From DASQPR01 sp963836775 (GTDB lineage: Bacteria > Actinomycetota > Actinomycetes > Mycobacteriales > Micromonosporaceae): a stretch of DNA of 64,000 nucleotides. The notes under the pieces were generated by a model, which made no database searches, was not told where the DNA came from, and saw only the letters and a list, made by a program, of their open reading frames with translations. Position 1 is the stretch's first letter. Every line of letters starts with the position of its first letter. The position numbers and the translations under genes are program-made. The stretch spans positions 3,348,001-3,412,000 of the forward strand of contig CAWIKR010000003.1 of assembly GCA_963836775.1 (NCBI GenBank), given 5' to 3'. Positions 1 through 9,211 of this stretch are shown one piece after another.

Positions 1-2
1 CG

Positions 3-557
3 GGCTACATGCAGTGGGGCGACCAGCTCACCTTCCGCGTCCTGCAGGACGGCGTCGAGATCGCCAAGACCGAGGGCTGGGCCCAGGGCCACGTCGAGGG
101 TAATCCCGACGGCGTCACCCACTACACCCTTGATCTGGACGCGAGGCGCGAAAACTACCGCCTCTCGCCCCGGACCCACACGGTCTGGGAGATTGCCTCA
201 CCGCACGTCGAGAGCTCGGACAACGACGAGAAGCTCCCGGTGCTCCAGCTCGACTACGCCATCGACACGGACATGTCCGGCAATACTCGCGGCGGCCCGC
301 AGACGATCGGCATCATCCCGTCGCACCTCGACGGTGTCGTCGGGGCCGGCACGATCAACTCGGCGGGCCTTGAGGTCTCCTACGACGACGGCAAGACCTG
401 GCAGGCGGTGCCCGTTGTGAAGTCCCAGTCGGGCTGGACCGCGAACTTCCTGGCTCCTGCGACCGGTTACGTCTCGCTGCGGGCAACCGCGGCCGACAGC
501 GCCGGCAACAAGATCACCCAGGAGGTGATCCGGGCCTACGGGCTGACCCAGCACTAA
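3..557 (+). CDS. Subtilase (S8 family) C-terminal portion, 5' end outside the window
   Basis: The frame is open from the first complete codon at position 3, so the gene starts upstream and only about 184 C-terminal residues are visible. They look like the beta-rich C-terminal region of large secreted actinobacterial S8 serine peptidases. The signs are a SYDDGKTW segment, a run of alternating hydrophobic strands, and an ending of the type SLRATAADSAGN followed by IRAYGL. No catalytic Asp, His or Ser region is in view, so the peptidase assignment rests on this tail alone. The stop is followed 11 bases later by a strong hairpin terminator. The gene next door encodes a TrmB-LuxR regulator on the same strand, separated by that terminator. 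An extracellular proteolytic role is inferred from the family. Confidence 0.72.
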   Translation, partial: GYMQWGDQLTFRVLQDGVEIAKTEGWAQGHVEGNPDGVTHYTLDLDARRENYRLSPRTHTVWEIASPHVESSDNDEKLPVLQLDYAIDTDMSGNTRGGPQTIGIIPSHLDGVVGAGTINSAGLEVSYDDGKTWQAVPVVKSQSGWTANFLAPATGYVSLRATAADSAGNKITQEVIRAYGLTQH

Positions 558-568
558 TCTGCGCGGAC

Positions 569-603
569 GACGGCCCCGGGGTCTCACTCACCCCGGGGCC
601 GTC
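569..603 (+). terminator. Rho-independent-type hairpin after the subtilase gene
   Basis: A perfect 13-bp inverted repeat (569-581 paired with 591-603) encloses a 9-base loop. The stem is almost pure G+C and contains CGGCCCCGGGG. No long T run follows, which is usual for high-GC actinobacterial terminators. It sits between the subtilase stop and the start of the next gene, so the two genes are probably transcribed separately. Confidence 0.8.
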
Positions 604-617
604 CTAGTATCTGCGCC

Positions 618-1586
618 ATGCTGGGACCGCTCGGGCTCGGCGCGGCCGAGGAAGAGATCTACCGGATGCTGGTCGCGCGGCGCGGCGCGCGGATCAGCGA
701 GCTGGCCGCTGCCACGGGCAGGACCCCCGCCTCGGTGCGGGCGGTCCTGGAGTCCTTGTCCGGTCAAGGGCTCATGGGTACGCCTACCGCAGAGCCCGAT
801 CCCCTCTACGTCCCGGCGCCGCCCGGCGTCACACTGGCCGCGCTACTGCGACAGCGGCAGGACGATCTGCGCGACGTCGAGCGGGCCGTCTCAGACCTGG
901 TCGACCAGTACCGTTCCCCGGAACTGCACCACGACGTGATCGAGGTACTGACTGACGTAGCCGACGTCCGGCGGCGGTTCTTCCAGATCCAGGAAGCGGC
1001 CCGCCACGAGGTGCTCTCGATGGTCGTGCCGAACCTGACGATCGTTCCCCACCGGGAGAACACCGCAGAGATCGCCGGCATGAAGCGCGGCGTACGCTAC
1101 CGCGCCCTGCTCGACCGGCGGGCGCTGATCGCAGCGAACATGCAAGCCGACGTACGCGCGTCGCTCGAAGCGGGCCAGCAGATCCGGGTAGTCGATGAGG
1201 TGCCGGTGAAGATGATGATCGTCGACGGGCAGACGGCGCTCCTACCGCTGCACTCCTCGGATGCACCGCCGTCCGTCTTGGTCCACCGCAGCGGTCTGCT
1301 CTCAATCCTGATCGCCTTCTTCGAAACCGAATGGGCGCGGGCGTTTCCGCTAGGACCCGCCACCGCCGAGGACTCGATCACCGAGACCCGCCCGGGCGAC
1401 CTCGACGAGCTGGACCGCCAGGTCCTCGCCCTGCTGCTGTCGGGCCTGACTGATCAGGCTCTGGCCACCCAGCTGGGTTTGTCGCTGCGTACCGTCCACC
1501 GCCGGATCCGCCAGCTCATGGTGAAGGCCGGCGTCGAGAGCCGCATACAGCTCGGCTGGGCGGCCTCCCGCAACGGCTGGGCCTGA
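618..1586 (+). CDS. TrmB-type / LuxR-type hybrid transcriptional regulator
   Basis: This 322-residue protein has three parts. Residues 1-65 form a winged-helix module of the TrmB kind (YRMLVARRGARISELAAA). Residues of about 100-240 resemble the TrmB/PLD-like effector region. A C-terminal LuxR helix-turn-helix lies at about 262-315 (LDRQVLALLLSGLTDQALA, then RTVHRRIRQLM). There is no receiver domain, so control by a small ligand or protein contact is more likely than phosphorylation. In actinobacteria such hybrids are often found beside secreted-protease genes, and here it directly follows a subtilase gene, so regulating that gene is a reasonable guess. The ATG lies 32 bases after the terminator and no strong Shine-Dalgarno is visible, so the transcript could be leaderless. 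Confidence 0.82.
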   Translation: MLGPLGLGAAEEEIYRMLVARRGARISELAAATGRTPASVRAVLESLSGQGLMGTPTAEPDPLYVPAPPGVTLAALLRQRQDDLRDVERAVSDLVDQYRSPELHHDVIEVLTDVADVRRRFFQIQEAARHEVLSMVVPNLTIVPHRENTAEIAGMKRGVRYRALLDRRALIAANMQADVRASLEAGQQIRVVDEVPVKMMIVDGQTALLPLHSSDAPPSVLVHRSGLLSILIAFFETEWARAFPLGPATAEDSITETRPGDLDELDRQVLALLLSGLTDQALATQLGLSLRTVHRRIRQLMVKAGVESRIQLGWAASRNGWA

Positions 1587-1624
1587 CTCACACCGGTCAG
1601 GACGAGTCACGCTACGCGGCCACG

Positions 1625-2305
1625 TCAAAGCAGGCCGCCGAGGCCTTTGCCGACGAGCACTGTCCCGATGACAAGCATCAGCACCGCCGTTACGGCGGCG
1701 TTGTGTTCTTCGAGCCATCGTTTGAGCGAATCAAGAGGGTCTCGCAGCCGGTCTGCGGCAATCCCGTAGGCAGCAACTGGAATTGCCACCGTGGTGCACG
1801 CAATCACGGCGAACGCAGTCACCGCCACCGCATCGCCGCCATCGGAGAACGACCCGCCACTGATGGTGACGCCCGCAGCCGCGCATAGCGCCAGGTTCGT
1901 TGGGTTAACGGCCGACATGACGAAACCCAGACCGGCCGCCTCGGGCAAATTAACCTTGTCGATGGAATCCGTCCACTTCGGCATGGGCGACGGACCCTCC
2001 CTCAGGCTGACCCGCCACTGCGCGACCGCGATCGCCAATGCGCCGAGGCCCAGCACTAGCTTGATCCACGACACGACCGTCGACGGCTCGTCCGAGGCAG
2101 TCTCGATCTCCGCGGACAGCACGAGAAATACGACAACCACGACGAGGATGCCAAACACCCAGCCGAGCGTGAATCCGAGGCTGGTCACCCGAGCCTTCGG
2201 TGTAAACAGCATCAGAATGACGGCGATGACTGCGGTCGGGCTGACGGCGACGCCGACGGCCAGCGGCAACAGGTCGCCAATGACGGAACCCACGCCCGCC
2301 TCCAA
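1625..2305 (-). CDS. GAP-family (sulfolipid-1-addressing, Sap-like) membrane protein
   Basis: The 226-residue product has six predicted membrane helices, at about 12-36, 42-65, 78-98, 125-150, 158-182 and 205-225. It has the family hallmark near the N-terminus (VAVSPTAVIAVILMLFT) and a second conserved stretch (SAVNPTNLALCAAAGV). Mycobacterial members help move sulfolipids or glycopeptidolipids across the membrane; most others have no known substrate. Length is normal for the family. It converges with the upstream regulator gene, leaving 38 bases between them. The ATG at 2305 is preceded by an AT-richer stretch but no clear promoter. Confidence 0.85.
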   Translation of the reverse strand: MEAGVGSVIGDLLPLAVGVAVSPTAVIAVILMLFTPKARVTSLGFTLGWVFGILVVVVVFLVLSAEIETASDEPSTVVSWIKLVLGLGALAIAVAQWRVSLREGPSPMPKWTDSIDKVNLPEAAGLGFVMSAVNPTNLALCAAAGVTISGGSFSDGGDAVAVTAFAVIACTTVAIPVAAYGIAADRLRDPLDSLKRWLEEHNAAVTAVLMLVIGTVLVGKGLGGLL

Positions 2306-3087
2306 TCAATACAGCACTGGCCCTGCCACCAGAGGCTTGGGCTCGCCGGTCGTGGACAACCGCCGTCACGGGACCGCTCGCCGCTGTCAAAGACCGTCCG
2401 GCCGTATTGATCCCCTGGCGCGTCGGCGGCAGCTATTGCCCGGGCATCGGCGTCGGAGTCAGACCGACCGCTCAACGCGGCCACGCCATAAACAAATCAA
2501 TCACATGACCAGTGATCATTAGCGGTCAAATGCCCAGGTCAACGGACGACCGCAGCGTGTCGGGTTCGTCTGCGACCCTCGATGACCGCCACCCAGCGTC
2601 GGTCTTGCGGTGCGCCACCGCGGGCATGAGAGCCTCCGACGTTGTCAGCGATTTCGTGGGCGGGCGGTGGTCGCGTCCAGCTACCGGTGATCATGTCGCC
2701 GTCGTACAACGCCCCCCGCGTTCAACGCCGGATTCTCGCCGCCGGTTTAACCGGTCACCTTGGCGCGATTCAGCCGTAATGTGCCAATGACGAGGTAAAG
2801 CACCTGGGCCGCCCAAGTGCCGGTAAGCCGCTGGTGGACCATCACGAGCGATCGCGGATCACACCGTTTCGCGGCGCCTTACTCGTCGAAGGCGACAGCC
2901 TCGCCGCTCAAGTTCCGATCGATTGGTACATTCAGCTCAAACGTGACAGGCGGGCGAAAGAGCCCGCGACCAGGCCTCAAATCGCGGATTATTCCGACAC
3001 CCGGTCCCTCAAGGCGCGACGGTAGAGCTAGAACAACCGCCGGCGGGCCGCAGGCGGGCGGCGAAATCCCGAAAGGAGCAAGGGCCC
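2306..3087. other. Non-coding stretch with no recognised gene
   Basis: Open frames here have no family resemblance and no good ribosome binding sites. An AT-richer segment at about 2490-2530 contains a TGACC and GGTCA pair around TGATCA and could be part of a promoter or operator, but nothing more can be claimed. Confidence 0.5.
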
Positions 3088-3657
3088 GTGGACACCAGGC
3101 TTGAGGTTGCGATGATACCGGTCTCCGATGTGGACAAGGCCAAGGAGTTCTACCAGGGGCTCGGATGGCGGCTGGACGCGGACTTCGACTTCGGCGGCGG
3201 CGTCCGGGCGGTGCAACTGACCCCGCCCGGGTCGGCGTGCTCGGTCAGCTTCGGCACCGGAATAACACCTGGCTTGGAGCTCGTGGTGGATGACATCGAC
3301 GTGGCGCGAGCCGATCTGGTTCGACACGGCGCCGAGGTGAGTGAGGCGTTCCACCGAGAGGCCGGCAAGCTAGCCCCAGGCCCGGACCCGGATCACAAGA
3401 GTTACGCCTCGTACGCCTCGTTCAAGGATCCGGACGGCAACGCCTGGCTGCTCCAGGAGGTCACCACCCGCCTGCCGGGCCGCACTACGTCGCCGCTGGC
3501 GGCCTACGGCTCGGAAGCCAACCTGGCCGACGCGCTGCGCCGTGCGGCGGAGGCACACGGCCGGCAGGAGGGCAATGTCGGCCAGGACGATCCATTTTGG
3601 GCGAGCTTTTATGCGCGCTTCATGGTGGAAGAGTCGGCGTCCGACGCGAGCGCATGA
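3088..3657 (+). CDS. VOC-family (glyoxalase/bleomycin-resistance fold) protein
   Basis: The start is GTG at 3088, chosen because GAAAGGAG lies 10 bases upstream. Residues 1-120 form one VOC module: a first half opening with VAMIPVSDVDKAKEFYQGLG and a second half ending with SFKDPDGNAWLLQEV. Both halves are typical of the paired beta-alpha-beta-beta-beta units of this superfamily. A 65-residue C-terminal tail, probably helical and rich in Ala, Arg and Glu, is longer than in simple VOC proteins. Members are metal-dependent isomerases, dioxygenases or drug-binding proteins, and the sequence does not say which this is. A metallo-beta-lactamase-fold gene follows 88 bases downstream on the same strand, so the two may be co-transcribed. 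Confidence 0.85.
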   Translation: MDTRLEVAMIPVSDVDKAKEFYQGLGWRLDADFDFGGGVRAVQLTPPGSACSVSFGTGITPGLELVVDDIDVARADLVRHGAEVSEAFHREAGKLAPGPDPDHKSYASYASFKDPDGNAWLLQEVTTRLPGRTTSPLAAYGSEANLADALRRAAEAHGRQEGNVGQDDPFWASFYARFMVEESASDASA

Positions 3658-3745
3658 TTGGCGGGGGCCATCTCGCAACGTCGGCGCCATCGCCATCCGG
3701 CAACCGATGGAGGCCTCAGACAGTCAATCGATCAAGGGGGTGGCA

Positions 3746-4588
3746 ATGGCCGCGCTGAGGTACTCGGTGTATGTGGCTCCGTCGAAGCCGGCGGTGTCCG
3801 ACGATCTTCCGCCGGGTGAGGACCGGCGGATGTGGTCCCCGACTTCATCGACGCTCATCCACGGTGCGCGCGACGCGGTCTTGGTAGACGCGCTCATGAC
3901 GATCGACGAGTCGCGGGCTTTGGCCGACTGGGTGGCCGCGGCGGGCAAGAACGTGACCGCCATCTTCATCACCCACGCGCACGGCGATCACTTCTTTGGC
4001 GCCCCTGCAGTGCTCGAACGGTTTCCCGATGCCAGGATCGTCGCCACGCCGGGCGTCGCGGCGCACATGGCCGCTCAGTACGGGCCACAATGGTTCGGCG
4101 GATTCTGGAACCCGCGCTTCCCCGAACAGATCTCCGATCAGCACGTGACCGCGGAGCCTTTGACCGACGGCCTGCTCGATCTGGAAGGACAACAGCTCCG
4201 CGCGGTCGAGCTGGGTCACACCGACACCGATGGCACTAGTGCACTGCATGTTCCCTCCATCGGGCTGATCGTGTCAGGCGACGCCGTGTACGGAGATGTG
4301 CACCTCTACCTCGGCGAGGCGAAAGGAAGCGGCACGGTGGAGTGGCTCGGCGCCCTGGACACCATCGAGAACCTCCAGCCCAGCGCGGTCGTCGCCGGCC
4401 ACAAACGCGACGGCGATGCCGACAGCCCGGACAATATCGGCAGGACCCGCCGCTACATCGAAGATTTCACGATCGCAGCCGAGAAGGCTCGAAGTTACAC
4501 CGACCTCTACGAGGCAATGCTCGCCCTCTACCCCGACCGCGTGAACCGCGGTGTCCTTTGGAACTCGGCGAAATCCTTCATGTCCTGA
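3746..4588 (+). CDS. Metallo-beta-lactamase-fold hydrolase
   Basis: This 280-residue protein carries the metal-binding signature HAHGDH at residues 77-82. Further probable ligands are His158 (ELGHTD), Asp179 (SGDAVYGD) and His219 (AGHKRDG), which match the two-metal site of the fold. The ATG at 3746 was chosen over longer in-frame possibilities because AAGGGGG lies just upstream and homology begins there. The family covers glyoxalase II-like enzymes, lactonases, quenching enzymes and arylsulfatase-like hydrolases. This member most resembles the broad single-domain MBL group, with the substrate unknown. It lies in the same orientation as the VOC gene, and a joint role in detoxifying small reactive metabolites is possible but unproven. 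Confidence 0.88.
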   Translation: MAALRYSVYVAPSKPAVSDDLPPGEDRRMWSPTSSTLIHGARDAVLVDALMTIDESRALADWVAAAGKNVTAIFITHAHGDHFFGAPAVLERFPDARIVATPGVAAHMAAQYGPQWFGGFWNPRFPEQISDQHVTAEPLTDGLLDLEGQQLRAVELGHTDTDGTSALHVPSIGLIVSGDAVYGDVHLYLGEAKGSGTVEWLGALDTIENLQPSAVVAGHKRDGDADSPDNIGRTRRYIEDFTIAAEKARSYTDLYEAMLALYPDRVNRGVLWNSAKSFMS

Positions 4589-4659
4589 GCCACCCGCTCA
4601 CGCGGCCCAGCCGTGCGTCGCTGCGGTATGCCGCCACGGCGTACTGAGGGCGATCACCA

Positions 4660-5049
4660 AAGCGCTGCGCGAGGTCTCACCGCCCCCACCGTCGATGCGG
4701 CCGGGCACGCTTCGACGCCTTCGACGACGACTGGGGCCAGCGGTATCCGGTCATCATCAAGCTGTGGCGATCGGCGTGGGAGCAGTTCACGCCGTTCTTG
4801 GCGTTCCCGCCGGAGATACGTCGAGTCGTGTACACCACCAACGCCATCGTGAGCCTGAACGCGAGATTCCGGCAAGCGACACGCCGGCGCGGCCACTTCC
4901 CCAACGACCAGGCCGCACTCAAGGTGCTCTACCTGGTCATTCGCACCCCACGAGTGAACCTGGCTAACGTCGCCGGCAAAACCGGCGGCTGGAAAGCCGC
5001 ACTCAACGCCCTGGCGCTGTACTACGGCGACAGGATCACCGAACACTAA
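4660..5049 (+). mobile_element. IS256-family (mutator-type) transposase, C-terminal remnant
   Basis: The C-terminal third of an IS256-type transposase is readable. A first stretch (LTAPTVDAAGHA) is in one frame. From about 4708 the rest continues in another frame as FDAFDDDWGQRYPVIIKLW, then VVYTTNAIVSLNARFR, RRRGHFPNDQAALKVLYLV and finally GGWKAALNALALYYGDRI. The conserved YTTNAIxSLN block is diagnostic. The N-terminal two thirds, including the first catalytic Asp residues, are missing and a frameshift separates the two parts, so the element is dead. No terminal repeat was recognised. Confidence 0.85.
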
Positions 5050-5098
5050 AGGCGATCACCGCCCACCCACGAAAATCCTTACAGTCCCCGACAACCTT

Positions 5099-5701
5099 CT
5101 ACCGAGTGGCCAGAGGTGGGTAGTCGACGACGAATCCATCGTCGTCAACGGTGACGTCGGTGGAGGAGATGGCCGAGGCGCATCTTATTGTCCGCTGGTC
5201 GAGCAGCGTGTAGGTCATTTCCAGCGGCACCACGGCAAGGCTTGGCAGCAGAATCCAGGCGACAGCGATCGTGTGCGTGGTGCCGGGCGGCTGCGTGAGC
5301 AGGTTAAGGCGCCGGACTGGCAGCGCGATGGTCAGCGGCGAATGATACAGATCCACGTCGAGCGCTGCGGCCAGCCGGCCGGGGTCTTCGGTGCCGGGCA
5401 ACGGCGCCGTCGGCTCGACTACATTAAGGTTGCCATGTTCGGATGTGGTAACACGCCAGCCTTCGCTGGTTCGCTGCATGTCGACCGAGCGCTGCCAGCC
5501 TTCGCCCTCGACGCTGACCTCGAGGTGTGTGCTCACCCAGGCGCGGTCCGTGCCGAGCTGGTATCGGGCGGCATACTTGGCGGGGGTGGCGGTGAACGCA
5601 ACACCACGCGCGGTCAGGCCGTCCCGATCGTCGAGCACGACGAACTCGCCACCGGTCGTATCGGTGCGCTGCCACGCCAGCGCGCGCGGAAGAACCGTCA
5701 T
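5099..5701 (-). CDS. Putative glycolipid-binding protein (DUF1089 family)
   Basis: The 200-residue product matches the glycolipid-binding family (PF06475). It has an early LAWQRTD segment, a central long stretch of antiparallel strands, and a conserved LPVRRLNLL followed by AVAWILLPSLAVVPLEMTYT near residues 125-165. There is no signal peptide or membrane helix, so it is cytosolic. The biochemical role of the family is poorly known; the name comes from a structural study. The ATG at 5701 directly abuts the remains of a type II NADH dehydrogenase gene that reads in the same direction, so the original promoter may lie within or upstream of that wreck. Confidence 0.78.
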   Translation of the reverse strand: MTVLPRALAWQRTDTTGGEFVVLDDRDGLTARGVAFTATPAKYAARYQLGTDRAWVSTHLEVSVEGEGWQRSVDMQRTSEGWRVTTSEHGNLNVVEPTAPLPGTEDPGRLAAALDVDLYHSPLTIALPVRRLNLLTQPPGTTHTIAVAWILLPSLAVVPLEMTYTLLDQRTIRCASAISSTDVTVDDDGFVVDYPPLATR

Positions 5702-6090
5702 GGTTCAACGCTACCGGCCGCGATCACCCGGTCGGGGCTAGTCAACCCATCACCCGCGACACCCGCGTGGTCATTGTCATGCGCGGCGGCAGGCTTCGCT
5801 TTCGGCCTTAAGACGCACCGGATGGCTGTGCGATTCACACCCTCCGCACGCATTTCACCCGGGTGGCGGCCGCAGTCAGAGCCTGGCACCAGCGCGGCAG
5901 ACGGTGCAGCGCGACGACCGCGTGGCGCGGTTCCACCGATCCGACCGCCGCCTCGGGGCAGGAACGCCTGGTAGGTCATGGTGGACTGTGGGTCGACGAC
6001 GGTGACGCCCCTGGCAGCCTCGCGTGTAGCCGCCACGCGGCGTACAGGCCGACGTATCCGCCGCCGATCCGCGTCGGCTTTCTCCCATAG
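5702..6090 (-). pseudogene. Type II NADH dehydrogenase (NDH-2-like), decayed N-terminal part
   Basis: Reading the minus strand, the FAD-binding start appears as RIGGGYVGLYAAWRLHARL. After a frame change it continues as GVTVVDPQSTMTYQAFLP, and after another change as VGSVEPRHAVVALHRL. A later piece, EGVNRTAIRCVLRPKA, returns to the frame of the second segment. These blocks occur in this order in actinobacterial NDH-2-like flavoproteins, which feed electrons from NADH into the quinone pool. At least three frameshifts and loss of the C-terminal two thirds make it non-functional. Confidence 0.72.
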
Positions 6091-6487
6091 CGGCCATGCC
6101 CCGGGCTAGCCACGCAGCTGTCACACAGTGCCGGCCGCAGGCCGGCAATCGGATCTTCTGCGCGGGCACTACACCAGCTGATCCGACCTACAACCTCGAC
6201 CGATGACGTGGTCACGCGGTCCCCAGCAGCGCACACATGCAAGCCGGGTCCCAAGTTGTCGTCGCTGCGGCCCCCGTAGCCGCGCAGGTCTCCTGATACC
6301 GGTAGCACACGCTCCACGAGCGGAGCGCGCGTCTCGCACGCCGGAACGGCGCTTCGCCACCGTACGAGCCCGCAGGCCCGCTGGATCCGCACCCCTGCCT
6401 TCGTCGCCCATCTCTGCCACCGCGGCCGCCTAGTTTAGGAGCTGATCGCCTACACCGTCCGTTCCTGAGAGAACGACTTCGGAACGC
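6091..6487. other. Gene-free stretch upstream of the decayed NDH-2 gene
   Basis: Nothing recognisable is encoded. Open frames on both strands are arginine-rich shadow-type translations without ribosome binding sites. It may be eroded sequence belonging to the neighbouring wreck. Confidence 0.45.
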
Positions 6488-6835
6488 TCAGATGTCCAGG
6501 TCGTCGGCGTCTTCAGGATCCGGCGCCGCGGCGCGACTGTCTTCCTCAATCAGGCGGCGCTGGACCTCGGCGTCGGCGCGCGCAGCCACGTCCTCTCCGC
6601 CCTCGGGCGTCCCATTGCCTCCGGCGTTAGGGGTTTGGCTGGCCTCGATCTCACGCTCGGCCGTCTCATGGCCGACGCGCTCGATCTCCTCCTCGTCGGC
6701 TTGGGCCTGCTCGGCGAGCACTTGCTCCTGCTCTGGCGTGTGATGCCCGGCGGGGTCCAAGGCCGACTCTTCGACGTGCGGCTCGGTCGGCGACGGGCGT
6801 GGCTCGTCGGCGCGGGCGCCACCGTTGTCGGTCAT
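6488..6835 (-). CDS. Small acidic, probably disordered protein of unknown function
   Basis: A 115-residue protein extremely rich in Glu, Asp, Ala, Pro and Gln, with no hydrophobic core, is encoded here. The middle (about 35-70) could form a charged helix (EQEQVLAEQAQADEEEIERV). The ATG at 6835 is preferred over a TTG three bases upstream, with GGGG close by as a weak ribosome binding site. Similar short acidic proteins are common in actinobacteria and are mostly unstudied. Third-position GC bias in this frame supports real coding. Confidence 0.55.
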   Translation of the reverse strand: MTDNGGARADEPRPSPTEPHVEESALDPAGHHTPEQEQVLAEQAQADEEEIERVGHETAEREIEASQTPNAGGNGTPEGGEDVAARADAEVQRRLIEEDSRAAAPDPEDADDLDI

Positions 6836-7460
6836 CAATCACCCCAAGTAACGTGATAGATGCAGTTTACGAGTTGGTCGCGGCCAGGAAGTCGACTTCG
6901 CCGCCTCTGGCTACGCCGCGCGCGCCCGTCGGAAAGTAACAACGCCCGAATCGTGCTGCTGCTCGGACACCGCGGATTCGGCGGCATATGAGGCAGATCG
7001 CCTGCGGAACTGCGCTTCGGCAGAGGGCTCCTTCGACCGGCGCTTCGGATACGCCGCGACGTTCTGATCGAGCTGATCGAGCCTTTGCCGCTCAGCGTGG
7101 CCCGCCTTTGACCACGCCGAGTTCCCAGTGAGGCCGGCCGCGCGTGAAGCCATCCGCGTCGCCGATCACCATGCGGAAGAACGATGCCGTTACGCGAACA
7201 CGGCCCTCGCCGTGATGCTACGAAAGAGGTGGACAACGACGCAGCAACTGAGCTGCTGCGAGTTCACACGCGCGAGGACGTCGAACAAGTTCACGCAGCG
7301 TGCTGGACCAGCGGGGGTCGCGGCAGCAGCGCCGCGCTCGAGACGTCAGACGTGTTGGTTCGAGCGGCCCAGTAGATGATCGGGAGGCGACAGTGATCGC
7401 TCGGCATGCGACGGCCACGATGATCGGGCTGGGCCGACCCCGCACGGCAAAAGTCACGGT
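6836..7460. other. Gene-free stretch before zwf
   Basis: No family resemblance was found in any frame over about 600 bases. The promoter of zwf must lie in the right-hand end, but no convincing -10/-35 pair stands out. Confidence 0.45.
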
Positions 7461-8870
7461 GTGCTGACGATGGCCGGGCCGGCCTGGACTGCCGACGCGC
7501 TGGTGATCTTCGGGATCACCGGTGACTTGGCCCGGAAGATGACCTTCCCAGCGCTGTACCGGTTAGAGCGGCGCGGCGCGCTGACATGCCCGGTGGTGGG
7601 CGTCGCGTCGACCACGCTTAGCACACAGGAGTTGACGCGGCGAGCCCACGCGGCGATCGAGGACGCCGGCGAGCAGGTGGACGAGGCGGTGCTCGCGCGG
7701 CTGGCGCGGCGGTTGACGTATCTGGCCGGCGACGTGACCGACCCGCAGCTGTACAAAGCGTTGGCGGTACAGCTGGCTCGGGCTCGGCGGCCGCTTTACT
7801 ACCTGGAAATGCCACCGTCGCTGTTCGCGCCGATCGTGGACCGCCTGGACGCGGCGGGCCTGATCGATGATGGGCGCGTGGCGGTCGAGAAACCGTTCGG
7901 GCACGACCTGGCCTCGGCGCGGGAGCTTATTGATCGCCTGGACCAAGTGCTCGACAGACGGCAGCTCCTGCTCGTCGATCACTTCCTCGGCAAAGAGCCG
8001 GTGATCGAGATCGAGTACCTGCGGTTCGCGAACTTCGCCATGGCAGAGTTGTGGGACCGCACGAGCGTCGAGGTCGTTCAGATCACGATGGCGGAAGACT
8101 TCGGCGTCGATGATCGCGGCCGATTCTACGACGCCGTGGGCGCGTTACGGGACGTGGTGCAAAACCATCTCCTCCAAGTGCTGGCCCTGGTGGCGATGGA
8201 TCCGCCGATCGGAGCATCCGCAGACGAGTTGCGGGACAAGAAAGTCGAGGTACTCAAAGCAATGCCGCCGGCCGACGTGCGGCAGTGCGTCCGCGGCCAA
8301 TACGAGGGGTACCGCAAGGTGCCCGGGGTGGCCGACGGGTCGGACACCGAAACATTCGTCGCACTTCGGATGGACATCGACAGCTGGCCCTGGGCCGGAG
8401 TGCCGATCTTCATCCGGGCCGGAAAGCAGCTGCCGGTGCGCGCCACCGAGGTGCGTCTGGTGCTTCGAGGCACCCCCCGGCTGCGGTTCCTGCCCGACGC
8501 AGCTCGGGTGGAGTCAAACCAGATCGTCCTGCGCATTGCCCCCGAACCCGGGCTGCGGCTGCAACTGTCCGCGTTGGACGAGCACGATGCGTGGCGGCCG
8601 GTGCGGCTGGACTCGGCGTTTGAGCGCGAACTCGGGACACCGCTCCCACCCTACGAGCGGCTGCTGTACGACGCGTTAACCGGCGACGACCGGCTATTCG
8701 CCCGCCAGGACGCGATCCTGGAGAGCTGGCGGATCGTGCAGCCCGTGATCAGCTACCCGCCCCCGGCGCTCCCGTACCCGGTCGGGTCGTGGGGACCTCC
8801 TGAAGCCGATGCCCTACTTTCTGGGCACCCACCGTGGCAGCCGCCGTGGCTGCCCGAGGCGTCGACATGA
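7461..8870 (+). CDS. zwf: Glucose-6-phosphate dehydrogenase
   Basis: The enzyme oxidises glucose 6-phosphate to 6-phosphogluconolactone with reduction of NADP or NAD, the entry step of the oxidative pentose phosphate pathway. The 469-residue length is normal. The dinucleotide-binding loop is FGITGDLARK at residues 17-26. The family motif EKPFG is at 143-147, and the substrate/catalytic signature DHFLGK lies at 173-178 with His174. GTG at 7461 and ATG at 7470 are both possible starts. The gene stands alone: no gnd, opcA, tal or pgl lies within the window, unlike the usual actinobacterial pentose-phosphate operon. It may therefore be a secondary copy. Confidence 0.93.
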   Translation: MLTMAGPAWTADALVIFGITGDLARKMTFPALYRLERRGALTCPVVGVASTTLSTQELTRRAHAAIEDAGEQVDEAVLARLARRLTYLAGDVTDPQLYKALAVQLARARRPLYYLEMPPSLFAPIVDRLDAAGLIDDGRVAVEKPFGHDLASARELIDRLDQVLDRRQLLLVDHFLGKEPVIEIEYLRFANFAMAELWDRTSVEVVQITMAEDFGVDDRGRFYDAVGALRDVVQNHLLQVLALVAMDPPIGASADELRDKKVEVLKAMPPADVRQCVRGQYEGYRKVPGVADGSDTETFVALRMDIDSWPWAGVPIFIRAGKQLPVRATEVRLVLRGTPRLRFLPDAARVESNQIVLRIAPEPGLRLQLSALDEHDAWRPVRLDSAFERELGTPLPPYERLLYDALTGDDRLFARQDAILESWRIVQPVISYPPPALPYPVGSWGPPEADALLSGHPPWQPPWLPEAST

Positions 8871-8879
8871 CAGTCATGG

Positions 8880-9211
8880 TCGACGGCTCGGCACACGGGT
8901 GCTTGACGAGCTCGTCCCGGCAGCCTGACACCACGTCGAACGGTATGCCAACCGAGTCCAGGCCGACCACGGCCGCCTCAAACACCGACTCCGTTCCGAT
9001 GCGCGGCTCGCGCACCGACCGCACGACGCAGGTCGTCAAAACCGGGTCGCATTCATCCAGAACCTAATGGGCCGCGGCCACTACGAACTCGCCACCCAGA
9101 TCCCATACCCGCTGCGAATCGCCGCCGCGTTCACCGAACCCGCCGGGGCGATCTGACACGACGCTCGACGGGTTGGCCAGGCCCGACGCATGGATTGCGC
9201 AACAGCGCCTC
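8880..9211 (+). mobile_element. IS6-family remnant A: transposase C-terminus plus degenerate end
   Basis: In shifting frames the sequence reads GTRVLDELVPAA, a stop, then ANRVQADHGRLKHRLR, FIQNL and GRGHYELAT, ending with LRIAAAFTEPAGAI and a stop near 9157. This is the conserved C-terminal segment of actinobacterial IS6-like transposases. A degenerate terminal repeat (TTGCGCAACAGCGCC, 9194-9211 region) follows at the expected distance. The N-terminus and first catalytic Asp are missing. Confidence 0.8.

Noticed and set aside
5273..5974. Long plus-strand open frame of 233 codons
   Set aside because: It is the antisense of the glycolipid-binding gene and the NDH-2 wreck; composition is Arg/Gly-rich and no family fits.
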